The notes: a model not told the origin generated them from the letters alone. A stretch of 10,655 nt of DNA from Phyllobacteriaceae bacterium UBA1059 (GCA_002316345.1 DCDI01000099.1:19732-30386), one strand, 5' to 3'; positions 1 to 7,434 are shown, counted from the first letter of the stretch. Numbers and translations are program-made.

Positions 1-748
1 CCGCGAGCGCACCTTGCGGATCGTTCGTCGCATCATCGCCGAAACTGGTTTGGCTCCGGCAGCGCATCTGACTTGCGTCGATGCCTCTCGTGCCGAAGTG
101 GACGATGTAATCGCCAGCTTCCTCCAGGCCGGCGTCACCCGCTTCGTGGCTCTGCGTGGCGATCCGAGCGCCGGCGTGGGTAGCGCCTATGAACCCCATG
201 CCGATGGCTACACCAACGGAGCCGAGCTCACCGCCGCGCTTCAGCGTCAGGGTGCCACCGACATTTCCGTTTCCGCCTATCCCGAAAAGCACCCGGAAAG
301 CCCGGACTTCGCCACCGATATCGACATGCTGAAGCGCAAGGTCGATGCGGGCGCCACCCGCGCCATCACGCAGTTCTTCTTCGAGAACGACGATTACGAG
401 CGCTATGTCGAGCGCGTGCGTAAGGCCGGCATCTATATCCCGATCGTGCCGGGCATCCTGCCGATCGAAAACTTTCGGCAGGTCGCAAACTTCGCCGGCC
501 GCACCGGCGCGACGATCCCTGCCTGGGTCGCCCAGCGCTTCGAAGGGCTGGACAATGATCGCCAAACGCATGCGCTGGTTTCGGCTGCGGTGGCCGCCGA
601 GCAGGTGCTGGATCTGGTCGAACGCGGCGTGGAGGACTTCCACTTCTACCCCATGAGCCGGGCCGAACTCTCCTTCGCGATCTGCCCTCTTATCGGCGTG
701 CGTCCAGTGGAAACCGCCGCTGTTGTGAGCGAGGCGGAAGCGGCATAA
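1..748 (+). CDS. metF: 5,10-methylenetetrahydrofolate reductase (MetF), 5'-truncated by the window
   Basis: Cytoplasmic FAD enzyme that reduces 5,10-methylene-THF to 5-methyl-THF, the methyl donor for methionine synthase. The frame is open from base 2, before the first possible start (TTG at 14), and begins with RERT, which belongs to the family's internal GGSTRERT stretch. About 50 N-terminal residues, including the catalytic Glu region, therefore lie outside the window and no start can be assigned. Visible family motifs in order: APAAHLTC, VALRGD (the Asp contacts the flavin), SVSAYPEKHPE, LKRKVDAGATRAITQFFF, PGILPIENF, RIPAW-like TIPAWVAQRFEGLD, and FHFYPMSRAE near the C-terminus. These align almost continuously with E. 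coli MetF from memory. The stop is TAA at 746-748. An 84-base gap separates it from the decarboxylase gene. Family assignment is very secure; only the N-terminus is missing. Confidence 0.96.
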   Translation, partial: RERTLRIVRRIIAETGLAPAAHLTCVDASRAEVDDVIASFLQAGVTRFVALRGDPSAGVGSAYEPHADGYTNGAELTAALQRQGATDISVSAYPEKHPESPDFATDIDMLKRKVDAGATRAITQFFFENDDYERYVERVRKAGIYIPIVPGILPIENFRQVANFAGRTGATIPAWVAQRFEGLDNDRQTHALVSAAVAAEQVLDLVERGVEDFHFYPMSRAELSFAICPLIGVRPVETAAVVSEAEAA

Positions 749-832
749 TCCGGCTAGTCGGCAAAACAGGGTCGAAAACTCGGCACCGTGCTTTATGTTC
801 ACCGCAACTGAAGTAAGGACGACCCTGATCTG

Positions 833-2053
833 ATGCAGCGTTTTGATACCGCACGGGATGCCGCCATGAAGCTGCGTCCCGACGATCCCATCTACTGCTT
901 CCATCCCGAAGTCCTGAAGGCAGACACCAAGCGGTTCATGGGGCTGTTCCCCGGCAAGACCGCTTATGCCGTGAAGACCAACGGCGAAGAACTGGTGTTG
1001 AAGACCCTGGCCGAAGCTGGCGTCCAGACTTTCGATGTCGCGTCGCCCGCCGAGTTCAAGGCTGTCCGCAACGTCGCGCCGGATGCCGAGATGCTCTACA
1101 TGCATCCGATCAAGGCGCAGTCCGACATTCGCCTCGCGCTCGAAACCTACGGCATCCGCGTCACCGTGGTCGATCATGAAGACGAGATCACCAAGCTGAC
1201 CCGCGTGGTGCGCGCGCTCGACATCGACCCCGGCCAGATGACCGTGTTCGTGCGGCTCCAGACCAAGGGCCATGCTGCCTACGAATTGTCCAAGAAGTTC
1301 GGGGCAGGGCCGGCGCATGCGGTGGAGTTGCTGCAGCGTCTGTCGCGCACGGGCTACAAGGTCGGGCTTTGCTTCCATGTCGGTAGCCAGATCGAAGATC
1401 CGGACACCTATGAGCGCGCGCTGGCTTCCGCCGACTGGGTCCGCAACCGCGCCGGTGTTCCGATTGCTGAGCTCGATGTCGGCGGCGGCTTTCCCGCAGA
1501 ATACGGCCACGATCCCAACCGCAAGACGCCCAACCTGCCATCGCTCGACGAGCTGATGGCGCAGTTGCGCGGCGACATCACCGAATGGGGTTTCGGCGAT
1601 ATGCCGCTGGTGGCCGAACCCGGCCGCGTCATCGTCGCCCGCGCTTTCTCGCTGATCGTGCGCGTCCTCCTGCGAAAAGGCCGCCGGCTCTACATCAATG
1701 ACGGCATCTGGGCGTCGCTGTCGGATAGCTGGACCGGCAAGATCACGCTGCCCGCCCGCTTCATCCCCGATCCGGCCATCCGTCAGCGCAATGGCGACGA
1801 AAACAAGATCGTGCCCTTCAAGGTCTGCGGCGCGACCTGCGATTCCGTCGACATCCTGTCGCGGCCCTTCTGGCTGCCGGAAACCGTTGACACCGGCGAC
1901 TGGATCGAAATCGGCCACATCGGCGCCTACTCCCTGTCGCTGCGCACCCGCTTCAACGGCTTCTACCCCGACACCTTCGTGCAGGTAGACACCCCCTTCC
2001 ACGAAGGCGACGCCCCTCAAGGGTTCGCAAGTCTGGAGACGATGGCGGACTGA
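833..2053 (+). CDS. Fold-type III PLP-dependent decarboxylase (ornithine/lysine decarboxylase type)
   Basis: This 406-residue protein has the alanine-racemase-like barrel and C-terminal beta domain of the ODC/DapDC/ADC group, which decarboxylates basic amino acids, typically ornithine to putrescine. Visible residues: K48 in YAVKTN (PLP Schiff-base lysine), H182 in HVGSQ (stacks on PLP), GGGFP at 217-221 (phosphate loop), EPGR at 262-265, D290 in YINDG (position that senses the distal amine in ODC), C336-D337 in CDSVD (catalytic loop contributed across the dimer) and Y366 in GAYS. The full active-site set argues for a working enzyme. It is somewhat longer than the roughly 377-residue rhizobial ODC/LDC proteins and its N-terminus differs from theirs, so the substrate (ornithine, lysine or another diamino acid) is not settled. 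The ATG is preceded by AAGGA at 815-819, a rather long 13-base spacing. A hairpin sits on the stop codon. Confidence 0.88.
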   Translation: MQRFDTARDAAMKLRPDDPIYCFHPEVLKADTKRFMGLFPGKTAYAVKTNGEELVLKTLAEAGVQTFDVASPAEFKAVRNVAPDAEMLYMHPIKAQSDIRLALETYGIRVTVVDHEDEITKLTRVVRALDIDPGQMTVFVRLQTKGHAAYELSKKFGAGPAHAVELLQRLSRTGYKVGLCFHVGSQIEDPDTYERALASADWVRNRAGVPIAELDVGGGFPAEYGHDPNRKTPNLPSLDELMAQLRGDITEWGFGDMPLVAEPGRVIVARAFSLIVRVLLRKGRRLYINDGIWASLSDSWTGKITLPARFIPDPAIRQRNGDENKIVPFKVCGATCDSVDILSRPFWLPETVDTGDWIEIGHIGAYSLSLRTRFNGFYPDTFVQVDTPFHEGDAPQGFASLETMAD

Positions 2054-2070
2054 GTTTTCAGTCCGCGTTT
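2045..2070 (+). terminator. Hairpin terminator overlapping the decarboxylase stop codon
   Basis: GCGGACTGA (2045-2053) pairs perfectly with TCAGTCCGC (2058-2066) around a GTTT loop, giving a 9-bp stem whose left arm contains the TGA stop at 2051-2053. The stem is followed by GTTT and then GC-rich sequence, so the U-tract is short. It lies between the convergent decarboxylase gene and the end of the toxin gene (2078), where a terminator is expected. With the weak T-run, termination efficiency is uncertain. Confidence 0.55.
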
Positions 2071-2077
2071 CGGCGCT

Positions 2078-2358
2078 TCAAGGCCGAACCGCGCGTGAAC
2101 CATAAACCTCGCGGCGATGTGCGAGGTAGATCACGAGTACAGTCTGGCCGTCCTGCTCACGAAGAGATGTGACAAGGCGGTAGTCACCGACGCGGAGCTT
2201 CCAGTATCCAGCCAGCTCAGCGCGATAGGGGATGAGCTTCGTTCTGACATCGTCCACGCTTCGAGCGACGTCAGCACACGCTGGATGCGCGTCTGGACCG
2301 CGCGGTCAAGCTCCGCGAACTGCTCGAAGGCACGTGGATGCCATTGAACGACGGCCAT
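2078..2358 (-). pseudogene. RelE/ParE-family toxin gene, broken by a single frameshift
   Basis: The minus-strand reading frame starts at ATG 2358, one base after the antitoxin stop. It reads about 33 residues of a RelE/ParE N-terminus (MAVVQWHPRAFEQFAELD, then a helix ending near VLTSL). It then turns into unrelated sequence that runs to a stop at 2131-2133. In another frame, from about 2260 down to a TGA at 2080-2078, the missing C-terminal half is perfectly recognisable: DDVRTKLIPYRAELAGYWKL, RVGDYRLV and YLAHRREVYG. The two frames differ by an offset equivalent to one lost base (or two gained) around 2257-2275. Rejoined, the gene would encode about 93 residues, normal for this ribosome-dependent RNase or gyrase-poisoning toxin superfamily. 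As written, the product lacks the core beta-sheet and catalytic C-terminus. A sequencing error is the main alternative. No slippery heptamer is evident at the junction, so programmed frameshifting looks unlikely. Confidence 0.82.
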
Positions 2359-2577
2359 TCAGTGATCGAGCCGCAGCCTGCGCATGACCTCGGCATTGGA
2401 GATCGGCTCGAAGCCTTCTTCTGCAAGGCCCTTCACGACTGGCGCATCGTCGATCTCTTCGATCCGGTCGAGCAATGCTTCGCGTACCAGCTGCGACGCG
2501 CTGACAGATGACGATGACAGCACCTTGTTGAGAAGCGCTTCAGTCGCGTCGTCGAGATCGATGGTGATGCTGGCCAT
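2359..2577 (-). CDS. Ribbon-helix-helix antitoxin of a type II toxin-antitoxin pair
   Basis: A 72-residue protein with the typical RHH/CopG-ParD-like N-terminus: MASITIDLDD gives the DNA-binding beta strand, followed by two helices ending near LVREALLDRIEEIDD. The acidic and polar C-terminal tail (about residues 45-72) is where such antitoxins wrap their toxin. Its stop TGA (2361-2359) directly abuts the toxin ATG (2358), the tight translational coupling usual for these pairs. The start is supported by AGGGAG (minus strand, 2590-2585) seven bases upstream. Such antitoxins normally repress their own operon. Its partner toxin is frameshifted here, so the protein may be an orphan kept for regulation or simply not yet lost. 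Exact subfamily is not assigned. Confidence 0.82.
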   Translation of the reverse strand: MASITIDLDDATEALLNKVLSSSSVSASQLVREALLDRIEEIDDAPVVKGLAEEGFEPISNAEVMRRLRLDH

Positions 2578-2588
2578 GCCGATGCTCC

Positions 2589-2605
2589 CTGAAACAACAG
2601 TTTAG
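2589..2605 (-). promoter_or_regulatory. Imperfect palindrome upstream of the antitoxin gene, possible autoregulatory operator
   Basis: On the plus strand CT-G-AAAC at 2589-2595 mirrors GTTTAG at 2600-2605 across AACA, with one bulged G. It lies 12-28 bases before the antitoxin ATG and touches its ribosome binding site. RHH antitoxins usually bind short palindromes in this position, so an operator is plausible. The match is short and no convincing -35/-10 pair was found in the 64-base spacer, so this is tentative. Confidence 0.25.
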
Positions 2606-2641
2606 CACGGCCGCTCAAACCAAGGAAAGCGTCCGCGTTCC

Positions 2642-3481
2642 TCAGCTCGTGTGCTTGGCGACCCAGGCGCGCCATTCGTTTTGCGTGCCGTTGAAGACGT
2701 TGATGTCGGCGTCGCCCTTGATGCCCGGCACCTTGCCCGTGCCGGTATATTGCCAGAACAGGAAGTCCTTGGTGCCGTAGCGGACATGCGGATGGGCCGA
2801 CACCGAGCGCAGCCACCAGTCATAGCCGGTGAACAGGTCGAGGCGGTTGTCTTCGTAGAAGTCGATCGACGTGTAGATGATCGGCTTCTTGCCGTAATGC
2901 TTGGTCAGGCGCTCCAGGAAGATCTTCATTTCCGCGCGCACGACGGATGCCGGCGGGCGCTTCTTGCAGGTCGGCGACATGTGGTTCCATTCCATGTCGA
3001 GCACTGGCGGCAGCGAGTTCTTCTCATTCGGCACGTTGCGGATATACCAGTCGGCCTGGTCCTGCGCCGTGCGGCAGAAGTAATAGAAGTGGTAGGCCGC
3101 ACGCGGTACGCCGGAGGCCTTGGCCTCCTGCCAATGCGTGGCGAACATGTCGTCGACGCGGTCGCCGCCTTCGGTGGCCTTGATGAAGGCGAAGGACACG
3201 CCGCTTTCGCGCGCGATGCCCCAGTCGACCGAACCCTGATACTTGGAAACGTCCGTGCCGTGGATGGCATAGGAGGTCGGCGCCAGCGCCTTGTCCCACG
3301 GATGCGGCTTGCGGTCGTTGAAGCGGGGATAGGCCAGGCCGGTCTGGAACGAGGTCGTGGTGGTGCGTGTGGCCGTCGGCTTCACATCCGCAAAGTCGTA
3401 GCTCGTGGTCGAGCAGGCCGCGACCGAACCCAGCATGGCGAGACCAAGGAGGCTGCGCAGGATCGAATGTTTCAAAGCCAC
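2642..3481 (-). CDS. GH25-family muramidase (lysozyme), predicted lipoprotein
   Basis: Glycoside hydrolase family 25 enzymes cut the N-acetylmuramic acid/N-acetylglucosamine bond of peptidoglycan. The chosen start is GTG at 3481 (279 residues). It follows GAGGAAAG at a good distance, and the protein then begins MALKHSILRS, a positively charged N-terminus leading into a hydrophobic stretch and the lipobox VAAC with lipidated C23. The in-frame ATG at 3589 would add 36 residues that look unlike a signal peptide. After a Thr/Ser-rich linker (about 24-70) the GH25 barrel shows GTDVSKYQG (D77), FIKATEGG, AAYHFYYF, the catalytic DxE in LDMEW (D162, E164), PIIYTS, WWLRS and WQYTGTG with D259 nearby. 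All hallmark residues are present, so activity is expected. Lipidation places it in the periplasm, at the inner or outer membrane. It is transcribed divergently from the c-di-GMP gene. Confidence 0.92.
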   Translation of the reverse strand: MALKHSILRSLLGLAMLGSVAACSTTSYDFADVKPTATRTTTTSFQTGLAYPRFNDRKPHPWDKALAPTSYAIHGTDVSKYQGSVDWGIARESGVSFAFIKATEGGDRVDDMFATHWQEAKASGVPRAAYHFYYFCRTAQDQADWYIRNVPNEKNSLPPVLDMEWNHMSPTCKKRPPASVVRAEMKIFLERLTKHYGKKPIIYTSIDFYEDNRLDLFTGYDWWLRSVSAHPHVRYGTKDFLFWQYTGTGKVPGIKGDADINVFNGTQNEWRAWVAKHTS

Positions 3482-3678
3482 ACCAGCTTTCCTCGTTGAA
3501 CTCAGGCCATCAATGCCGCGAGATGGTAACCAAAGTCTTGCCCGTTTGCACCTTCGTTGCACCGGAAAGCTGCTTCTATCTTGCAGCACGGTCTCCAGTG
3601 GCTGATTTTTCCGTGATCAAGGCGCAGACCGTCACAGCAACCTTTTCCGTCAAGCGATCAACTTTATTTGTGATTTGC

Positions 3679-3687
3679 TAATATAAG
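3679..3687 (+). promoter_or_regulatory. Possible -10 element for the GGDEF/EAL gene
   Basis: In the 252-base divergent spacer (3482-3733) the most promoter-like sequence is an AT-rich stretch containing TAATAT (3679-3684) and TATAAG (3682-3687, five of six matches to the sigma-70 -10 consensus). It would start a transcript about 40 bases before the ATG at 3734. No good -35 hexamer lies at the right distance, so this could be activator-dependent or spurious. I found no clear promoter for the divergent muramidase gene in the same spacer. Confidence 0.3.
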
Positions 3688-3733
3688 GAAGGTTAAGAAG
3701 CGGCGGGGTCAGCATCGCCATCGGAATGACAGC

Positions 3734-5788
3734 ATGAATACCACCTATGCCGGCCTTGCCGAGGGTGATCGGGTCTCGCTTGCGGTTGCTGAGATGAGCC
3801 GCGTGCGCGTGTGGCGGGCCGAGGCGGATGGCACTCTGCGCAATGGTTTCGGCTGGAAGACCGCCGATGGGAAAGTCGCAACTGCCGAGGACTGGGCATC
3901 GTCCATTCACCCGCAGGACCTGGAAACGATCACCGGGATCTGGTTCGACGCCTTCCGCACGGGTTCGCCCTTCGAGCTTCTGTTTCGCGGCCAGCAGGCT
4001 GACAAGACCTATCATTGGTACAAGTCCAACGGTCTCCCGCTTCGCGGCGCGAACGGCGACATCGAGGAATGGATCGGGGTCGTTCAGGACATCCAGGACG
4101 ATCTCGATGCTGCCGACACCGCCCGCGTCAGCGAGGAACGTCTCCGTCTGGCGCTGGAAAGCGGCAATTACGGCGTATGGGATCACGACCTGCAAACCGG
4201 CGAGCTCTGGGGCGCCAATGCGGTTGCCCGGTTCATCGACCTGCCAAGCCCGATCGCCAATCTGGAAGACTTGCTGGAGATCGTTCATCCGGACGACCGG
4301 CCCCTCATCCTGAGCCGGGTTTCCGCTCAAGGTGCGGGTGAAGACCCACACTTCCGCAACGAATTCAGGATCATCGATCCGAAGACGCAAAGTATCCGCT
4401 GGATCGAAGCCATCGGAACGCTCATCGCGAATGGCGACAATCCGCCCAGCCGCAGCCTCGGCCTCATCCGCGAGATCACGGGCGAAAAGATCCAGCGCCA
4501 GCGTCTGGAATATGAAGCGCGGCACGATCCGCTCACCGGCCTGCCGAACTGGCGATCCGTGGCGGCTGAGCTGCTGGCGCTTTCCATGGCGAAGCGTTCG
4601 GCTGCCCTGATCCTGGTGTGGATCGAAGGTCTTCGTGAAGCAAGCGAGCTCTATGCGCGCAACACCGGTTGGAGCCTGCTGCGTGAAGTGGCGGATCGCT
4701 TTCGCAGCGTGTTGCCGAACGGTGAGATGATCGCGCGCACCTCGACGGAACTGGCCGTCGTCGTGCCGGATGCCTCCAGCCAGACGATCGGAGCCGTCGC
4801 CGAACGTCTTCAGGAGATGCTGGAACTGCCCTTCGAGGTCGGCGAAGCGCAGGTCGCGCTCAGCGCCCACATGGGCATCGCGCTTTTGCCGGATGACGGC
4901 ATGATCGGCTCTGAACTGCTTCTTTCGGCAGATCTGGCCCTGGCAAAGGCGAAGTCCGGCATGGTGGGTACGACGTGCCTGTTCACGCCCGCTTTGCGCA
5001 ATGATGCGCGCCAGGAACATGCGCTCAGCGCGGAACTGCGCCAGGCCGTGCGCGGCGGTGAGTTCGAGCTGTTTTATCAGCCGCAGGTGCGCATGAATGA
5101 TCATCGCATCATCGGGCTGGAAGCGCTGTTGCGGTGGCACCATCCGCAAAAGGGCATGCTGGCTCCAGCCGCGTTCCTGCCTGTGTTGAAGAAAAGCCCG
5201 ATGGCCAACCATCTCGGCAAGTGGGTGATTGAGCAGGCTGCGAGAGACATTTCTGCTCTGAATCGCCACCGGAGCGACAGCGAGAAGATCCGCGTCGCCG
5301 TCAATCTCTTCTCTCGCCAGTTCGCCACGGGCGATGTTGCCGGCCAGATCGCTGATGCGTTGGCGAGCCACGAGGTCGCGCCGGATCTGTTCGAGATCGA
5401 AGTCACCGAACGCGTTATCCTGAGAAACGACGATGGCACGATCCGCTCCACGCTGACCAGGCTGCGCGATCTTGGCTGCCCCGTGGCGTTCGATGATTTC
5501 GGCACAGGCTATGCCTCGCTCAGCATGCTCAAGAAGTTCCCGATCACCCGTCTGAAAATCGATCGCGAATTCGTGGAGAACCTGGAGCGCTCGCCCGAGG
5601 ACGGCGCGATCGTGGATGCGGTTCTGTTTCTTGGCCGCACCTTCGGCCTGTCGATCACGGCGGAGGGCATCGAGTGCAACACGCAAGCCGCCATCCTTCA
5701 GGAGCGGGGCTGCGAGGAAGGGCAGGGCTATCTTTTCGGCCGCCCCATGCCGTTGAACGAGGTGAAGACGCTGCTCGGCGCGCATTGA
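3734..5788 (+). CDS. PAS-PAS-GGDEF-EAL protein, probable c-di-GMP phosphodiesterase with degenerate GGDEF
   Basis: A 684-residue cytoplasmic signalling protein without obvious transmembrane segments. Two PAS_3-type sensor domains lie at about 20-125 and 135-255, the second ending in the usual GLIREITGEK hinge. The GGDEF domain (about 262-420) keeps its entry motif HDPLTGLPN (264-272). However, the signature is RTSTELAV (335-342), one residue short and lacking GGDEF. The metal Asp position reads W296, and the substrate Asn/Asp positions are also replaced, so it should not make c-di-GMP. The EAL domain (about 432-684) is complete: E463 of EALLRW, N524, E556 and E559 in EIEVTE, D587-D588 of DDFGTG, K608, E644 of AEGIE and Q664. 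The predicted activity is hydrolysis of c-di-GMP to pGpG, with the GGDEF perhaps acting as a regulatory domain. The start ATG follows GGA at 3723-3725. Confidence 0.93.
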   Translation: MNTTYAGLAEGDRVSLAVAEMSRVRVWRAEADGTLRNGFGWKTADGKVATAEDWASSIHPQDLETITGIWFDAFRTGSPFELLFRGQQADKTYHWYKSNGLPLRGANGDIEEWIGVVQDIQDDLDAADTARVSEERLRLALESGNYGVWDHDLQTGELWGANAVARFIDLPSPIANLEDLLEIVHPDDRPLILSRVSAQGAGEDPHFRNEFRIIDPKTQSIRWIEAIGTLIANGDNPPSRSLGLIREITGEKIQRQRLEYEARHDPLTGLPNWRSVAAELLALSMAKRSAALILVWIEGLREASELYARNTGWSLLREVADRFRSVLPNGEMIARTSTELAVVVPDASSQTIGAVAERLQEMLELPFEVGEAQVALSAHMGIALLPDDGMIGSELLLSADLALAKAKSGMVGTTCLFTPALRNDARQEHALSAELRQAVRGGEFELFYQPQVRMNDHRIIGLEALLRWHHPQKGMLAPAAFLPVLKKSPMANHLGKWVIEQAARDISALNRHRSDSEKIRVAVNLFSRQFATGDVAGQIADALASHEVAPDLFEIEVTERVILRNDDGTIRSTLTRLRDLGCPVAFDDFGTGYASLSMLKKFPITRLKIDREFVENLERSPEDGAIVDAVLFLGRTFGLSITAEGIECNTQAAILQERGCEEGQGYLFGRPMPLNEVKTLLGAH

Positions 5789-5885
5789 GCTTAGTTAAGA
5801 CGCAGCCTTCCGCGATCCCCTACATTCATCACCAGCTGTTTCCCAGGCGCTTACCAACGCATGGAAGGTTTGCGCTGCGCGGGCC

Positions 5886-5915
5886 CTCCCGATCTTCCGG
5901 TCGGGAGTTGTTTCC
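5886..5915 (+). terminator. Hairpin between the EAL gene and the djlA-like gene
   Basis: CTCCCGATC (5886-5894) pairs with GGTCGGGAG (5899-5907) around a TTCC tetraloop, a 9-bp stem with one T-G wobble, followed by TTGTTTCC. It fits a Rho-independent terminator for the gene ending at 5788. It is also only 22 bases before the ATG at 5930, so it could instead be a leader hairpin of the downstream gene. The T-run is interrupted. Confidence 0.5.
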
Positions 5916-5929
5916 GTTAGAGGTCAAGC

Positions 5930-6652
5930 ATGGATTCGGTCTGGTCTCGTCTCGGCGCTGCTTTGTTGAGCCTTCCGGCACGCGGTGCGTCCGGCATCGG
6001 TTCGCTGCTTGAAGCGATCCGCACCATGTTTGTGGGCGACCCCGCGCTGAGACGCCAGGTCGGCTTTTCCGTCGCGATGATCGCATTGTCCGCCAAGATG
6101 GCGCGCGCCGATGGCGTAGTGACGCAGGACGAAGTCCGCGCCTTTCACAGGATCTTCGAGATCCCGCCGGACGAGATGCGCAACGTGCAGCGCCTTTACA
6201 ATCTGGCGCAGGCCGATACGGCCGGCTTCGAGACCTACGCCTATCAGTTGGCCAATTTGTGCGGCAGCGGCGACGACAATTGCCTGCTTCTGCAGGATAT
6301 CCTCGACGGCCTGTTCTATATCGCGGAGGCCGACGGCATCGTGCATGAGCGCGAGGTGGCGTTTCTCCGCCGCGTTTCCGAAATCTTTCGCATCGATGCG
6401 CTGCATTTCGAGCGGCTGCTCGCGCGCCACGCTCGTCCGATGGGGGCTGATCCCTATGCCGTGCTCGACCTTCCGATCGACACCGAGTTCGGCGCCGTGC
6501 GCAAGCGCTACCGAACGCTGGTGGCCGAGAACCATCCCGATCGCCTGATCGCGCGCGGCATGCCGGCCGACTTCATCGCCATTGCCACGAACCGGCTGGC
6601 TGCCATCAATAGCGCCTATGAGATGATCGAAAGAAGCCAGGTTCCGGCGTGA
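5930..6652 (+). CDS. djlA: DjlA-type co-chaperone: TerB domain plus C-terminal J domain
   Basis: A 240-residue protein with an alpha-helical TerB-like region (about 45-165) carrying two acidic ADG repeats, KMARADGVVTQDEV (56-69) and IAEADGIVHEREV (131-143), typical of TerB metal-binding helices. A C-terminal J domain (about 172-238) starts with DPYAVLDL and has the invariant HPD at 202-204, the contact that stimulates DnaK ATPase. This order is that of DjlA. Unlike E. coli DjlA there is no clear N-terminal membrane anchor: residues 8-30 are only mildly hydrophobic, so the protein may be soluble or peripheral. It overlaps the amidase gene by 4 bases (GTGA), implying co-transcription and coupled translation. 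Client proteins are unknown. Confidence 0.9.
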   Translation: MDSVWSRLGAALLSLPARGASGIGSLLEAIRTMFVGDPALRRQVGFSVAMIALSAKMARADGVVTQDEVRAFHRIFEIPPDEMRNVQRLYNLAQADTAGFETYAYQLANLCGSGDDNCLLLQDILDGLFYIAEADGIVHEREVAFLRRVSEIFRIDALHFERLLARHARPMGADPYAVLDLPIDTEFGAVRKRYRTLVAENHPDRLIARGMPADFIAIATNRLAAINSAYEMIERSQVPA

Positions 6653-7416
6653 GCGCATTCCCGGCCGACTTTGCACGGGCAGTGGTGCGGCCGTCGCCGA
6701 ATTTCGGACCGCGCCGCGATTGCGAGCGGCCGAGCCTCATCATTCTTCATTACACCGGGATGATCACGGGGCAGGCCGCCGAGGACTGGTTGTGCGTGCC
6801 CGAAAGCGAGGTGTCCTCGCATTACCTCGTTCATGAAGATGGGTCCGTCGTGCAGATGGTGCGCGAAGCCGACCGCGCCTGGCATGCCGGGCGTAGCATT
6901 TGGGGCGGAAATGCGGACATAAATTCGCATTCCGTCGGCATCGAGATCGTCAATCCCGGTCATTTTCTTGGCTACACGCCATTTCCAGACGATCAGATCG
7001 CTGCTGTGGTCGATCTGTGCCGCGACATTGCGACACGTCACGCGATGCTGCCCGAAGGCATTCTGGCGCATTCCGATGTGGCTCCTGGACGCAAGATCGA
7101 TCCGGGCGAACTCTTCCCCTGGGCCTCCCTCCACGCTGCCGGGATCGGGCATTTCGTGCAGCCTGAACCGATCGGCGACGACCTTCCATTTGGCCTCTGC
7201 GCAACGTCGCCCGACGTAGCCAAAACCCAGCAGATGCTAGCCGACTACGGTTATGGCATCCAAGTCAGCGGTGTTCTGGATGAGGCGGCACGCATCGTTG
7301 TGGAAGCCTTTCAGCGGCACTTCCGACCGGAACGTGTTGATGGCCTGATCGACCGCTCGACGCGTCTCACGCTCAGCCGGTTGCTTAGAAACCTACCTGT
7401 GTCGCCATCGGTTTGA
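6649..7416 (+). CDS. ampD: AmpD-type N-acetylmuramoyl-L-alanine amidase with peptidoglycan-binding C-terminus
   Basis: Zinc amidase (Amidase_2 fold) that removes the peptide from muramic acid, in AmpD's case on anhydro-muropeptides during cell-wall recycling. The start is GTG at 6649, overlapping the previous stop. Zinc ligands by comparison with AmpD are H34 (ILHYTG), H141 and D151 (AHSDVAPGRKIDPG). The catalytic E99 (SVGIEIVN) and K149 are also present, so an active enzyme is expected. Residues about 183-247 form a PG_binding_1 module (VAKTQQMLADYGY, then VEAFQRHFRP). At 255 residues it is longer than classic cytosolic AmpD (about 180-190) and resembles AmiD in domain order. It has no signal peptide or lipobox, which favours a cytosolic recycling role. 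AmpD influences AmpC beta-lactamase induction where an AmpR system exists; none is visible here. Confidence 0.9.
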   Translation: MSAFPADFARAVVRPSPNFGPRRDCERPSLIILHYTGMITGQAAEDWLCVPESEVSSHYLVHEDGSVVQMVREADRAWHAGRSIWGGNADINSHSVGIEIVNPGHFLGYTPFPDDQIAAVVDLCRDIATRHAMLPEGILAHSDVAPGRKIDPGELFPWASLHAAGIGHFVQPEPIGDDLPFGLCATSPDVAKTQQMLADYGYGIQVSGVLDEAARIVVEAFQRHFRPERVDGLIDRSTRLTLSRLLRNLPVSPSV

Positions 7417-7434
7417 AGAATCACGCAATATTAC

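Noticed and set aside
2117..2347. A 76-codon plus-strand frame across the toxin region
   Set aside because: Antisense to the RelE/ParE halves, which are clearly recognisable on the minus strand.
2651..3499. A 282-codon plus-strand open frame opposite the GH25 gene
   Set aside because: It is antisense to a gene with all GH25 motifs, and its translation resembles no known domain.
3482..3589. The upstream ATG at 3589 as the GH25 start
   Set aside because: The extra 36 residues are polar and basic and would bury the lipoprotein signal; GTG 3481 has a good ribosome binding site and yields a normal signal peptide.
3650..5785. A 711-codon open frame on the minus strand opposite the GGDEF/EAL gene
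   Set aside because: It mirrors the plus-strand gene almost exactly, its composition is that of antisense GC-rich coding DNA, and no protein family is recognisable, whereas the plus strand has four clear domains.
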